A stretch of DNA of 64,000 bases from Hirundichthys speculiger (Eukaryota > Chordata > Actinopteri > Beloniformes > Exocoetidae). Below are positions 1 through 10,853 of this stretch, one piece after another. Positions within the stretch are counted from its first letter, which is position 1, and each line of letters opens with the position of its first letter. The stretch is taken from the NCBI GenBank assembly GCA_018398805.1, contig JAGFBZ010000290.1:2852001-2916000 (forward strand), given 5' to 3'. The translations under genes and the position numbers were made by a program. The notes beneath the pieces were generated by a model. The model was given only the letters and a program-made list of their open reading frames with translations, ran no database searches and had not been told where the DNA came from.

Positions 1-49
1 GCAGAGCCTATTCAAAATGCTTTTTTCCACGCCACCAGCCCCACTTCTC

Positions 50-325
50 AGCCTCTGTGTGGGCTAGAGACACACTGTCTTCACTGGAGGGTTACTGGTG
101 GGTAGCTGTGACATCACTGACCCTCCCTATGATGACCTCGACCTTTGGGGGCGGAGTTTCACCATCATGCATGCCACAACTCCCACCTCTCAGCCTCTGT
201 GTGGGCTAGAGACATGCTGTCTTCACTGGAGGGTTACTGGTGTATTGCTGTGATGTCACTGACCTTCCCTGTACTGACTGTCACCTTGGGGGGCGGAGTT
301 TTGCCATCATGCCTGCGAAGAATCC
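50..325. repeat. Diverged 141-bp tandem duplication
   Basis: The block beginning CAGCCTCTGTGTGGGCTAGA at 50 recurs at 191, so the period is 141 bp. Both copies contain the same run of sub-motifs (TCTTCACTGGAGGGTTACTGG, then a GGGGGCGGAGTTT core). The copies differ by scattered substitutions. No convincing protein reading was found. It may be part of a larger unrecognised interspersed repeat that starts before the window. Confidence 0.75.
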
Positions 326-593
326 CACAACTTAGCCCTTGTGTGTATGTGTGTGCCCATGTGTGTGTTTGTTTACATATAGAGTGTAACATAGAGTGCA
401 GAAGAATGCAGTATATGCTATGTTGAAAGCTTTTGTGTGTGCATGTGCATACAGTAGTCAAAAAATAGCCTAGTGTGTGTGTGTGTTTGACGGGTTAGAG
501 GAGATGATGGTCTTCAATCTGTAAAACATACTAAATCTAATGGACTACACACATCAATTCAAGGTAGGAAAAGGACAGGACAACTAACTGTAT

Positions 594-890
594 GGTGCAC
601 TCAGGGCTGTCCCTGTGGGGGGACAATACTGCATGCATCATATCTCTAGCACACACAGGGGCTTGATTGTGGGATTTGTGTTGTGTGGCGTGGTAGCGAA
701 ACCCTGTCCCCTTTGATCAAGGGTGGTTGTGGGACAGTAAGGTGCACTCAGGGCTGTCCCTGTTGACCCCCTGGTGCATGCATCATGTCTCTAGCACACA
801 CAGGGGCTGGGATGTAGGATTCCTGTTCCATAATGGCGTGGTAGCGAAAGCCCCGCCCCCTTGGGTCAAGTTTGATTGGGAAAAATATAT
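594..890. repeat. Diverged 147-bp tandem duplication
   Basis: GGTGCACTCAGGGCTGTCCC occurs at 594 and again at 741, a period of 147 bp. Both copies continue with a CATGCATCAT..TCTCTAGCACACACAGGGGCT block and a GGCGTGGTAGCGAAA block. It resembles the duplication at 50-325 in style and spacing, so the first kilobase may be one decayed tandem array with GC-rich boxes. Not coding as far as can be seen. Confidence 0.7.
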
Positions 891-1011
891 CCCCCACTCC
901 ACCCCCTGTTCAGGTATTCTAGTCTCTGGTAGAAGGAAGGCAAGTAAAGGTATGTAATAATCTATATGGTCCTTTCCAATGTTCACACTAAAGCTGTAGA
1001 GTAGACTACTG

Positions 1012-1234
1012 CCCTATTGTTTCACATTGGGGTCCTTTGGACCCAAACACCCTCTGTGTGATTTAAATGTGAAGGGGGGGTGTAGAGTGGGAGCTCCCCC
1101 AAAAAAAGTTATCCTCCATGCCCCTTACATAAAATAAGCCAAGGACAATGAGTTTCAAGTTGAAAAAAGTATCACTTGTATGATTTTAGTAAAGATTGAA
1201 AATGGGTCCAAAAGACCCTAACATCACACAAGGG
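1012..1234. mobile_element. piggyBac-like MITE with TTAA at one end
   Basis: The right end reads GGGTCCAAAAGACCCTAACA, then TCACACAAGGG, directly followed by TTAA (1235-1238). Its reverse complement aligns with the left end at 1012-1050 (CCCTATTGTTTCACATTGGGG, then GTCCTTTGGACCC). About 220 bp between inverted ends and a TTAA flank are hallmarks of piggyBac-type non-autonomous elements. The TTAA on the left is not preserved. No transposase lies inside. The family assignment is inference from TIR and target site. Confidence 0.6.
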
Positions 1235-1401
1235 TTAACCTTGTGCATTCTGTTTACTTTTGCCTTTTGTCTGCAACTCACACCTGGGTTCCCTAACTGA
1301 TAGAAACTAACATCATGTAATACGATGGTTCCCTCAGAATTTATACTCTTGCTTTCATTTGTCTATTGCCAGAATCGTGTCTTTCTTGGGATTTGTATTT
1401 G

Positions 1402-1445
1402 TTTTGTGTGTGTGTGTGTGTGTGAGTGAATGTGTGTGAGAGAGT
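1402..1445. repeat. GT microsatellite
   Basis: A (GT)n run with a few interruptions, followed by GAGAGAG. Simple repeat; no other feature seen. Confidence 0.9.
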
Positions 1446-2585
1446 CCAAATAGAAAAGGCCTTTTTATTTTAAAATCAACCTTCCACCACCTCTTAACCT
1501 GTATCTGGATCGTCCATTTACCACATCACTCTTGACAGTACAAAATCCCATCAATTATTACTCTGAATATTTATTCGCCTCTCTGTCTCTTTCATGGGAA
1601 TCACAGAAGTAAGAGTCAGCGACTTTGCTCTGACCTTAACTTCCTCATACGTATTTCAGAGCTCATCAAACACCCTTCAAATTGTCTGTGTAGCGGGTTG
1701 AATGTATTGTCACTGCATGAGCCTCCTGGTGGTGTTTTATTTTGAAATTTTGCTGGATTCTCTTTTGTGGGATTTTTTTGTGTCTGACTTCCTGCCATCT
1801 TGATGTGCTGTGTAAACTTACATTGTCTATCAGCAGCCAAGCGTCAAAATAGACTTGACATATGTCTTGATATGGGTGTCTGGTGTAGCAGCGTAGACAG
1901 GTGCCTCTGGGGCGCTGCAGGGCACTTCTGGTGCAACTATTCTCAATGACTTGATTGGCAGCAATTCAAAGCAGCTGTGGGACTTGAGTTTAAGAGGATA
2001 TAGCATCATATTAGTAGTGGGTCCTTGTATGCAGGCTCACTCTGAACAACATGCCTTCATACATTACACACATAGTGCATGTAAAATAATAGGTCCTTTC
2101 TTACTAACATATAGGGCCCTATCTTGCGCCAAACCTCCAAAACCTGCTATTAAGGGATATCAGGTATTGGGAGGGGCGTTCCCCCACAAAGAACGCAATC
2201 TTCCACCTCCCAAAACCCACGATCTTACCTGCAAAAACCACTATATTATGCACACATTATGCATGGGAGTGGTTAGGGCGTTCCACCTGTTTAACCAATC
2301 AGTGCTTCAGTAGCCATTGCCTTTAAGAGCAGGTTGTGGTACCTGCAAACAGCTATGGAGTGTCTTTTCATCCAGATCAGAGCAGCTCTCATGTGCAGCT
2401 CGTCTGGGACTCTGCTGTAGAGCTTCCTCCTCTTTTTTCCTCCTCCTCCTCTGCACTGATATATACATAACTAGCTCTAACTAATGTGGAGCAAATGATT
2501 TAATCATTTTTTTTGTACTCCAAGAAGTTCCAACAAACTGTTCAGAAAAAAATAGAGCCAGTGAGCTTCCAGGAAAGCATTTCTT

Positions 2586-3312
2586 AACTAGAAAAGCACT
2601 CAGAGAGCGCAGACCTCCGCCAAGCACAACAGTTCTCCCATACAGCGATTTACAGATTGCGATAAAATCCGCCTTCTGGATCAGATCCGGATCAGCCTCT
2701 GAAATTTTATAGAGGTTTTTAGTGTCAATACCTGAGTGAAATTTAATGAGCTGTGGGCAATAATTAACGGAGATGTTGAGAAACAAAATTTCCGGCCCCA
2801 TTGAGCGCGTGTTACGGTCTCAAGCCGGGTTGTGAACCGCAACCTTCCACCTCTGGGGCTCCTGCGCACAACCCACTGCGCCACCTTCAATCCTCTACAT
2901 AGACACTCAGATCCACCTATGTTTCATACCTATTCAGTCATCATTCAACCAGACTCGTCTCCAGATCTTCCCATAGAAACGCCTGATCCAGCCATTCGCA
3001 GTGCCACCTCCTTGCCTTCGTCGTCCCCTGGATTGTTGGTTTGGCTGCCAACCCTCGAATCCTCCTTTTTTACATCTGAGAGAATTAAACTCTTAAAATT
3101 CCGGAACTCCCTTCCTGTCTCCATTATGGTTGCTTTAGGGTTCAAGAAACAACTAAACAGCGCAATGTTATCAAAAATTTGAAAGTGATCCAGAATCCAG
3201 GATTTCTTCCGGATCACATCCAAAATAAAATCAGTTCTTCCTTTTCACATTTCTGACAACTCCTGAAAATGTCATCAAAATCCATCCATAACTTTTTGAG
3301 TTATCTTGAACA
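2586..3312 (+). repeat. Conserved dispersed repeat, copy 1 (CCTCCGCCAA family), split by an insertion
   Basis: The blocks 2586-2808 and about 3160-3312 match, in order, the repeat at 48214-48660: AACTAGAAAAGCACTC, CAGACCTCCGCCAA, ACAGATTGCGATAAAATCCG, GAAAGTGATCCAGAATCCAG and CATCCATAACTTTTTGAGTT. Between them lies about 350 bp that copy 3 lacks. The junctions share AGCGC on both sides, consistent with a 5-bp target duplication. The family is common in fish genomes, but I cannot give it a reliable name. Confidence 0.75.
2810..2885 (-). repeat. tRNA-derived SINE-like head
   Basis: Read on the minus strand, the segment starts GGTGGCGCAGTGGGTTGTGC, which fits a pol III A box (TGGCNNAGTGG). About 45 nt later comes GGTTCACAACCC, close to the B box GGTTCNANNCC. 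This spacing is that of a tRNA promoter. It lies inside the insertion that interrupts the 2586-3312 repeat. A weaker relative is seen at about 7020-7082, also on the minus strand. No folded functional tRNA is claimed. Confidence 0.5.
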
Positions 3313-3778
3313 TATCCCCTGCGCAAAGACGCACAGCTGCGCCAAGACGCATAGCCGCTGGAAGCGGTGCTTTTTAAAATACTGCAGAACGGATAATTGG
3401 ATGAGCATTGAGCCAGAGGAACACGTATGATGACATCTACCTTCTACCAGTGAGCGCATCTCGGGTGCTCCAGTGCACAAGGAGAGGGTCAGAGGGAGGC
3501 GCACAGTACAAGAAACTCCACAACAGAGTTCTGTGATCTCCTCGTTTCCTCCACAGCAAACATCCGAATGAGATCATGTCACAGCTGTACAGAAATCACC
3601 TGCCCTTAAGAGAATAATAACGTATGAAAGTAATACAGTGATGCATAATCGAGAGGTAGAGCCGGTTGTGCAGTCCACATGTGACTGGGTGGACGTGCAA
3701 TGACAGGATTTGGACGCGCTCTTTTACGCGCCGACATGCCAGTTGCGCTTTCCACAAACTCGGTATCTTGCAGTACTG

Positions 3779-3855
3779 GTATCTCGCAGATTTTGGGTAT
3801 TGGGTAATGGGTGGTCAGACCACCCATTACCCAATACCCAAAATCTGCGAGATAC
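3779..3855. repeat. 38-bp perfect palindrome with a 1-nt centre
   Basis: The arm GTATCTCGCAGATTTTGGGT and its continuation to 3816 is exactly repeated in inverted orientation at 3818-3855, separated by one A. The inverted symmetry continues imperfectly outward to about 3735-3900 (for example GGTATCTTGCAG against CGCAAGATAC). The RNA of either strand would form a very long hairpin. It sits in the right half of the 2114-4052 element and shares the TATTGGGTAATGGG motif with that element's right end (about 4012-4030), so it probably arose from inverted subterminal sequence. Confidence 0.9.
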
Positions 3856-4055
3856 AGGTACCGCAAGATACTGAATTCATGGAAAGCGCAAGAGACACGC
3901 CCATTGCCGCGCCCACAATGTGCTTAAGGGAGTCGGCAAAATGGGTAGCAGGTTTTGGGAGGTGGAAGATTGCATTTCGGTTGGCAGAGGCTCCTAAATC
4001 TGAGATTTGCAGGTAATGGGTATTGGGTATTGGGATGTGCAAGATAGGGCCCATA

Positions 4056-6700
4056 GTCTGTATAATAGTTTGGGGTAAGGAGACTCAAGATTACTGTCAT
4101 CACTGTCTTTAAGAGATCCAAAATAAACATAGATATTGACTACATCTTTGAAGGCATTAAATACAATTATTTAGTCAGAGTTCACTTAGTTACCTTCTAA
4201 AAATTATCACAAGAGGCTCTAGAAACTGATAAACTAAGGACTTATTTTATTCAAGATCCTTAAATTTTATTACAGACGGTGAGTCTAGTATAAACTGAGG
4301 TACAGGTTTAAGCAGATTCCTTCTCGGCGGAGCACCTTTGTCCCATCTTTACTCCCAAACTTCAGATGGCCGAATCAAACACTGGGCCTTTAAAGTGTAA
4401 CTGTCTGCACACCTGTTCATAGTGTGAATCTGGACCAGGACATACTTTTGAATCCATCTGGGAATATTTCTAATATTGTATAAATATGTGCTGGTGTTTG
4501 TGAGGTTGTGACTCTGAGCATTCTCCCCTACAGCAGAAACATTCTGGAGAGGATAACAGTTTCTCAAGACAGAAGAGATCAAAAATGAAGCTCCTCACCA
4601 TGTTTACCTGCCAAGAATGCTGTATCTATATGACATAATGGTTAATTTTCCTTAATTTTTAGAATAACAGAAACATTATTCTGACTCGGTATTATAGACA
4701 AGCTCTTCCTTCTGTTAAACTTACAGTGTGTATTTTAAGCCAAACAGAACACAATGTTCTTGGAGGTTTGTTACTGAGAAGCACTTGGGCGGTCATCTGT
4801 AATAACTGTTTTTGAAAGGGCAGGCATTTTCAAAAGATATATTAGAGGAGGGCAGCATGGATGATGGGGTGGTCAGCACTGTGGCCTCACAGCAGCTATC
4901 TGTCTTGTTGGAATAAAAAAGGATATCATGAACAATATATCTGACACATTTTACTTGAAGACTGTAGTAAATGCCCGCCAAAACCCCACGGCTCTTGAAA
5001 TCAGTCAGATCAGCTGCAGTGTGTTGACAGAAACTACCACTAACTTTGACTAGCTGTAATGGAAAGTCATGACATCAACAAGGGCAATTTAGAGGTAATG
5101 TAGAATTACTCTGGATGATTTAATAAAGAGACAGTATGCAACTGAAGATGGCATAATGTCAAGAGATCTGTTTTGTTGTCAAAAGTACTATTGTGACCAG
5201 GACGTCCCTGGACATCCTGATACAAGCCCCACCCACAGCAGTGCTCTGCTCTTAGAAGTAATGAGTCAGGAGTTGATTGTCAATCAAAGCAATGATGTAA
5301 CCATATGAGGATGAAAAAGGAAGCTTCCTGTGCTGTCCTCTCCACTTAAAGGCAAGCGATTCTACTCAATATCCAACCTAACACCTTTTGGCACATTCAG
5401 TGAATATCTCCTTTCTATCTGCTCGCCAAGGGCGCAGATAGGATTTTTAAACTGGGGGGGGGACTCAGCTGTCATTAGAATTGTGAGTTTTCTAACTGAA
5501 TTAAACTTGGTAGTCAGATAACACTCGCCTTACATGATCAACTTGTTATTTGTCTGGTGAGTTAATCACGCTCCAAAACCTAATGTTTTATTTTAACATT
5601 TTCTGATCTCAGCAGGATAAAGAATCTCATTACAGAAACTTTAACTGTAACTTCTAACAAAAACGGAATGTCCAAAAATGTATAACAAATTAAAATTGAA
5701 ATGATTTACACTTGTGCCTTCATATAAATTATTAGAAACATTACAATATATATGAAAACAGAAGTATAAGCAGTTGAACAGATTCATAAAAATAAAAAGT
5801 ATTTTTTCTAATAAACAAAACTGATCAGAAAAATAAAATCCCTCTGCAGCCAAACAAATTTACCGTCTATAAGCAGACTCAATAGGTCCCAAAAACATCT
5901 CTTCTCCTTTCCTTTTACCTGAACATATTGCTGGGCAGTAACTTTTCTGTCTAGTTTGTCAGGTCTGTCTTGGTGAATATGGCACATCTCGGAAAGTTAA
6001 CAGACAATATGACATTTACATTGGTCGTTTTTTGAAAAAACGCTGTAATTGTTTTTTTTGTTTTTTCATTGTTGACCCCACCACTGATTGGCTGCAGGCC
6101 AGAGGACAATGTTAACATCTTAAATCTCATCATTTCCGGTAACAAATATTGCTTACTAAAATACTATTATAAAAATAACAACATTTAAAGATATACACCT
6201 ATACAGCCGAGAATGCTGTCATTTTACATTTAACTTACTTTAGGTAAGTCCAAATGACTAGCGACTCAATATTAAAAAACAAGTATTTTTCACACCTGGA
6301 AAAACAGGCAAAGGATATCTTCTTGGTTCTTGAAATAAACACTGTGATTTTTTTCCTCACTCTTCTTGGCTTAATGTGGCAGAAAGATCACCAGCACAAC
6401 AGGCAAAGACGCAGCACCCCTTAGGACCCCGGGGTCGAAATGATGCGTTACATTAAGATTGAAAAACGAAAATTGAAGTACCGAACCACATAACTTCAGA
6501 ACTGAGTGTTTCCCAGTTTAAAAACTTGGACATCGTGGAACATGGAATTAAAAATACAAAAAAAACAAAAAACGAACAGTTAATGAAATGAAACGAAAAC
6601 CCTGGTAGAAGCTAGATTTCAATGCTTTTCCGACTTTGAGTTTGAAATTTACGACAACTGCACCATTAGTCGTAGCAGAAACACTGATGCTATCAAATGG
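4056..6700. other. No gene recognised
   Basis: AT-rich sequence with stops in all frames and only short chance ORFs. Homopolymer stretches (T runs near 6045-6070) and short A/T runs are present. I see no splice-bounded exon chain, no TIR pair and no transposase motif. Confidence 0.6.
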
Positions 6701-6701
6701 A

Positions 6702-6821
6702 TCAGCTGTTCACTTTATGGACCACTTTATGGATCCAGAAATTTTTAAAAGGATTCTTTATCATTGTAAGATAGACGAGCTGCTTGGTGGAGGTCTGTGC
6801 TCTCCGAGAGCTTTTCTAGTT
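6702..6821 (-). repeat. Conserved dispersed repeat, copy 2 (fragment, opposite orientation)
   Basis: ATTCTTTATCATTGTAAGAT, then GGTGGAGGTCTGTGCTCTCC and GAGAGCTTTTCTAGTT, are the reverse complement of the beginning of the repeats at 2586 and 48214 (AACTAGAAAAGCACTC..GCAGACCTCCGCCAA). Only about 120 bp of one end remains. Confidence 0.7.
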
Positions 6822-7019
6822 CTACATATGTTTGGTGCCTTACATACGGACGGTGGTGGTGTGGACACATATGCTATTGGTAGCAACTGCTTTATAGTGG
6901 GGAGGGTGATGGGAGGTGGGCCCAGGTGATGGCAACGCTGCTCTGCTGATTCAAGGGGGCGGAGCTCGGTAAGGGAATCCCGGGACGTCACTGCCTCTTC
7001 CGGTCCGCAGGCGACAGCT

Positions 7020-7082
7020 GGGGATAGGCCACAGAACCCGCAACCGCCGGCTCTCGTGGTCCGTAACACTCTGCCACTCAGG
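7020..7082 (-). repeat. Possible tRNA-like SINE head remnant
   Basis: On the minus strand GAGTGGCAGAGTGTTACGGA resembles a pol III A box (TGGCAGAGTG), and GCGGGTTCTGTGGCC about 35 nt later is a poor B box. It shares GTAACAC and the general layout with the candidate at 2810-2885. The surrounding 6900-7080 is markedly GC-rich against its neighbours. Weak call. Confidence 0.3.
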
Positions 7083-7089
7083 AGTCATT

Positions 7090-8730
7090 CCAGCAAACAG
7101 CACACACGATCACTTCAGTTAAATCTGATTTATTTAGTTCAGATTGTACTAGTTTTGCAGCAGGGATATTTCTGTTCTCTGAACGTCCGTGGTCAAAGCA
7201 TGCTTCTCCGAAACAGAAAGACATGGACAGCAAATCCACAGCAGATGTGCCATTCATTCTCTCTTTGATGCTGCTCCCTGTGCTACTGCTCCACATCCCC
7301 CCTGCAGCTGAGAAGAAACCACACCCCACCACCGCACATTCAATGAAATGAGCCCATTAACATATTTTGTAATTTCCCCCCCCCTGTCAACTTTCTTTCA
7401 GCGCTCCAGCCATGTCACTTTTTTTTTTTTTTTTAATGAAATTGATGCTCATACCTGCTGTACGATTACATACAGTTTCTTAACTGTGAGTGTGGAAAAG
7501 CAGGCAGACCCAGTCGTACTGATAACATTGCTATAGTGAATCATACCAGTGCTCCACTGAAGATGGCTTTTCTATAGCTATGGTGCATGCACTTAACGCC
7601 AAGAGAAACTACAGAGAGTCAGTTGAACTAATTCATATAACCTGATATGCAACCAGACACTAATGTTTTCCATGTGAAGGCCAAGTAACTAGGAATTCTT
7701 ATTTTAACTCAGTTTCTTCAACCTCCTTTCTGAAATGGGCACCTGTTTATTATTGAAATTAATTGGTTGTAACTGTACAGTTACAGTTCTAGTATCACGT
7801 CTGCAGCACTTAACACTCACATGTATTATTTGTGTCTACACAGTAATTTGCCTGAGAGAGTAAATCTCCTTACTTCTTATGATCTACTGTGACAGTAATG
7901 ATTAGAATGATTTATTCAAGCACCTTGTAAAGTTTGAACCAAAAATAAACAGGTAAGTGAATGGATTTCAGTATACAGTTTCACCTAAAAAAGTGAGCCT
8001 TTGTCATACATGGGGGCTGTTTTCTAAATTTGTAAATAACTTTATTGAATCATCTGTGCTGCAACTTTATCAGTTCTATTCAAATAATTTTTTTTTGACA
8101 TATTGTTGCCTTTGCTGGGATTCACTATGCTGAAAGGGCATTATGAATGTCTTGCTCATAGATTTTCCTAAATTGTCATGATATGGTTTGGTGAAAAAGT
8201 AAATCACATGAGAAGGTAAACATCAAAAAAAAAAGTTCAAAATACACATTATAACTATACAATCAAGTTCTACAATTGTTTGTGATTAATATTCATATTC
8301 AAATCACCATGAAACCAAAAATACAGTTAGAAGTGACTCCCATCTTTTTCATTAATGAATTCAAAAAGGGGCATATTCAAGAAGTTACTTTTTTCTCTCA
8401 TTTTAATGTTCCATGAAAAAACAAGTAGTGATATCTAATAATTTGTAGCTTTCTAGGGTTTTATTTTACTTCTGATGTCAGCTCCCCCTGGCCACATGTC
8501 TACTTGACAGATAAAGAAGGAACGAGTGCAGTACGAGAGGGCTGCTTTCACGCTCTGGTTTCCTCCATATACCACTCACACAAGGAATTGGATATATGAG
8601 ACACAAGCTGAAATGGGTTCCTCCTGAGCCTAGCTCCTTACAGACAGCATCCAGTCAAAAAGAGCCATGTGTGGCCCCCCTCCCAGAGGTCTGATGCTCT
8701 CTGAAAGAGGACCGTATAAGGAAAGGTAAG
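7090..8730. other. No gene recognised
   Basis: AT-rich DNA with a T run at about 7418-7434 and several A or T homopolymers. Only short ORFs occur, and none carries a recognisable motif or paired splice sites. Confidence 0.55.
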
Positions 8731-8732
8731 CT

Positions 8733-8736
8733 TGAT
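8733..8736. repeat. Target site duplication TGAT (left)
   Basis: TGAT directly precedes the LTR start TGTCACAACC at 8737 and is repeated at 14811-14814 right after the other LTR. A 4-bp duplication fits integration by a Ty3/gypsy integrase. Only four bases match, so some chance agreement is possible. Confidence 0.65.
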
Positions 8737-9217
<481 letters not shown>

Positions 9218-9228
9218 TCCCCCTCCTC
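9218..9228 (-). other. Polypurine tract
   Basis: Read on the minus strand, GAGGAGGGGGA lies immediately before the 3' LTR start (TGTGACAGCC). This is the expected position and composition of the plus-strand primer of an LTR retrotransposon. Confidence 0.8.
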
Positions 9229-9410
9229 AAGAGTGAACTCCCACCTCAGACCCTACAGAAAAAAAAAAAACACATTAATTAACAAGAACATTCAGTTCAA
9301 TTCATATCAAACACTAATCCATTACTCACAGACAACCAATGAGATCAGCTCAAATCTACACTAACAGCCTTGTATAACTATACAAAATTCCCCCATCACC
9401 TTAGAACTTC

Positions 9411-10016
9411 CTATGACCAAGGCGCACGTGATAATGCATCTGCAACTACATTTTCTTTGCCTTTAATATGCCGAATGTCCAAATGGTAGGGTTGTAGAAA
9501 CAGGGCCCAGCGCATCAATCTTTGGGTCGGGTTTTGAAGGGAACGCAAAAAGGTTAACGGGTTATGGTCAGTATACACTACCAAGGTAGAGCCTGACCCA
9601 ACATAAACATCAAAATGTTGGAGGGCCCAAATAAGAGCAAGTGCTTCTTTCTCTATGACAGAATAATGCCTTTGATACACTTTAAACTTCCTAGAAAAGT
9701 AACTAACTGGCCTCTCATCCCCTTTTTCATCTGTCTGTAACAAAACTGCCCCAGCCCCAACATCACTAGCATCTACTTGCAACTGGAAGGGCAGGTCCAG
9801 CCGGGGAGCCGCAAGCACAGGAGCGGATGACAACAAACTCTTCACCTGGTCAAATGCCTGCTGACAAGGGGTAGACCAAACATACTTTACATCAGCTTTC
9901 AGCAACTCAGTCAATGGGGCTACTACAGAAGCAAAATTGGCACAAAACCCTCTGTAATAACCTGCCATTCCCAGGAAGCGCAACAACTCTCGCTTACTGG
10001 ATGGAACAGGAAACGC
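9411..10016 (-). CDS. pol: RNase H and Pol C-terminus of the gypsy element
   Basis: This is the last part of Pol, in the same frame as the RT ORF upstream and separated from it only by a TAA at 10017-10019. It opens with the RT-thumb/connection motif LLRFLGMAGYYRGF. The RNase H domain follows with the acidic residues expected: LQVDASDVGAGAVL, then EKEALALIWALQHF and VVYTDHNPLTFL, ending near ADALSRAPWS, the usual gypsy RNase H end. The enzyme would degrade the RNA strand during reverse transcription. In most gypsy elements integrase follows here. Here the ORF simply stops and only about 180 nt of 3' leader remain before the polypurine tract. No start codon is needed if Pol is one polyprotein. 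Confidence 0.9.
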   Translation of the reverse strand, partial: AFPVPSSKRELLRFLGMAGYYRGFCANFASVVAPLTELLKADVKYVWSTPCQQAFDQVKSLLSSAPVLAAPRLDLPFQLQVDASDVGAGAVLLQTDEKGDERPVSYFSRKFKVYQRHYSVIEKEALALIWALQHFDVYVGSGSTLVVYTDHNPLTFLRSLQNPTQRLMRWALFLQPYHLDIRHIKGKENVVADALSRAPWS

Positions 10017-10853
10017 TTATATGGCCAAAACCTTGGCGTGAATGGGACGAACGTTTCCTTGCCCTACCACCTTACCCAAATAGGTTACGGTAGCTTTAGC
10101 AAATTCACATTTGGCCAGATTGATCGTCAGGTGGGCCCAAATTAGCTGGTCAAATAAAGCCTTTACTCTTTCAAGATGTTCTTCCCACGTGTCACTATAA
10201 ATTACCACATCATCCAAATAAACCGCGCAGCCCTTCAGCCCACACACAACTTTATTCATCAACCTTTGGAATGTGGCTGGTGCATTACGCAGTCCAAATG
10301 GCATGACCGTGTAAGAATACAGACCTGTTGGAGTCACAAATGCACAAATTTCCTTTGCTCTTTTCGAAAGGGGAACCTGCCAATAACCCTTAAGAAGATC
10401 AAACTTAGAAACATATTTGGCCGCCCCCACCTGATCAACACAATCTTCCATCCTGGGGAGAGGAAATGAATCAGGTTTTGTTACTGCATTAACTTTACGA
10501 AAATCAGTGCAAGGTCTATATGTGGAATCTGGTTTACTAACCAAAAGACAGGGAGAAGCCCAGCTAGATGAAGAAGGTTCTGCAATACCATTTTCCAACA
10601 TATATGACACTTCTGAGTCTAGTATTTTCTGCTTTTCTGGGGAAACACGGTAAAACCGCTGAGTGATGGGCTTAGCATCCCCAACATCCACATCATGTTC
10701 AATTAAGTTGGTACAAGTAGGAGTATCAGAAAACAGACCTGGGTAACTTTGAATAAGCTCAACCAGCTGTTTGCTTTTGCTTTCATCCAAATAATGTATG
10801 TAACTTTGCCAAGGTTTCAGAATTTCTAAGTCGTGGCTGCAACACCCTTTCAT
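10017..10853 (-). CDS. pol: Reverse transcriptase of the gypsy element
   Basis: Gypsy-type RT in about 278 codons. Visible are the fingers motif SSSWASPCLLVSKPD, the first catalytic block FDLLKGYWQVPL, the FGLRNAPATFQRLMN block, and the catalytic YLDD box within CAVYLDDVVIYS (about 10206-10228). The frame overlaps the end of the upstream gag-integrase ORF by about 70 nt and is shifted relative to it. That offset could be a programmed frameshift or a single-base indel in this copy; one sequence cannot tell. The ORF ends at an in-frame TAA (10017-10019), immediately before sequence that clearly continues Pol, so the stop is most likely a point mutation. Confidence 0.93.
   Translation of the reverse strand: MKGCCSHDLEILKPWQSYIHYLDESKSKQLVELIQSYPGLFSDTPTCTNLIEHDVDVGDAKPITQRFYRVSPEKQKILDSEVSYMLENGIAEPSSSSWASPCLLVSKPDSTYRPCTDFRKVNAVTKPDSFPLPRMEDCVDQVGAAKYVSKFDLLKGYWQVPLSKRAKEICAFVTPTGLYSYTVMPFGLRNAPATFQRLMNKVVCGLKGCAVYLDDVVIYSDTWEEHLERVKALFDQLIWAHLTINLAKCEFAKATVTYLGKVVGQGNVRPIHAKVLAI

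Larger units (their letters stand above)
2114..4052. mobile_element. TIR-bounded DNA transposon (GGGCCCTATCTTGC ends) with nested insertions
   Basis: The left end GGGCCCTATCTTGC (2114-2127) is matched by its reverse complement GCAAGATAGGGCCC ending at 4052. Both ends are flanked by ATA (2111-2113 and 4053-4055), which could be a 3-bp target duplication. Internal sequence near both ends shares CAATACCC and CCTCCCAAAAC-type motifs in opposite orientation. The element has no transposase, so it is non-autonomous. It carries a second repeat (2586-3312), which itself is split by an insertion of about 350 bp, plus a palindrome (3779-3855). The superfamily is uncertain; a PIF/Harbinger-like assignment would fit the short target site but is not proven. 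Confidence 0.6.

Noticed and set aside
2810..2885. Candidate functional tRNA gene
   Set aside because: A and B boxes are present, but acceptor-stem pairing and a clear anticodon arm are not evident; better explained as a tRNA-derived repeat.
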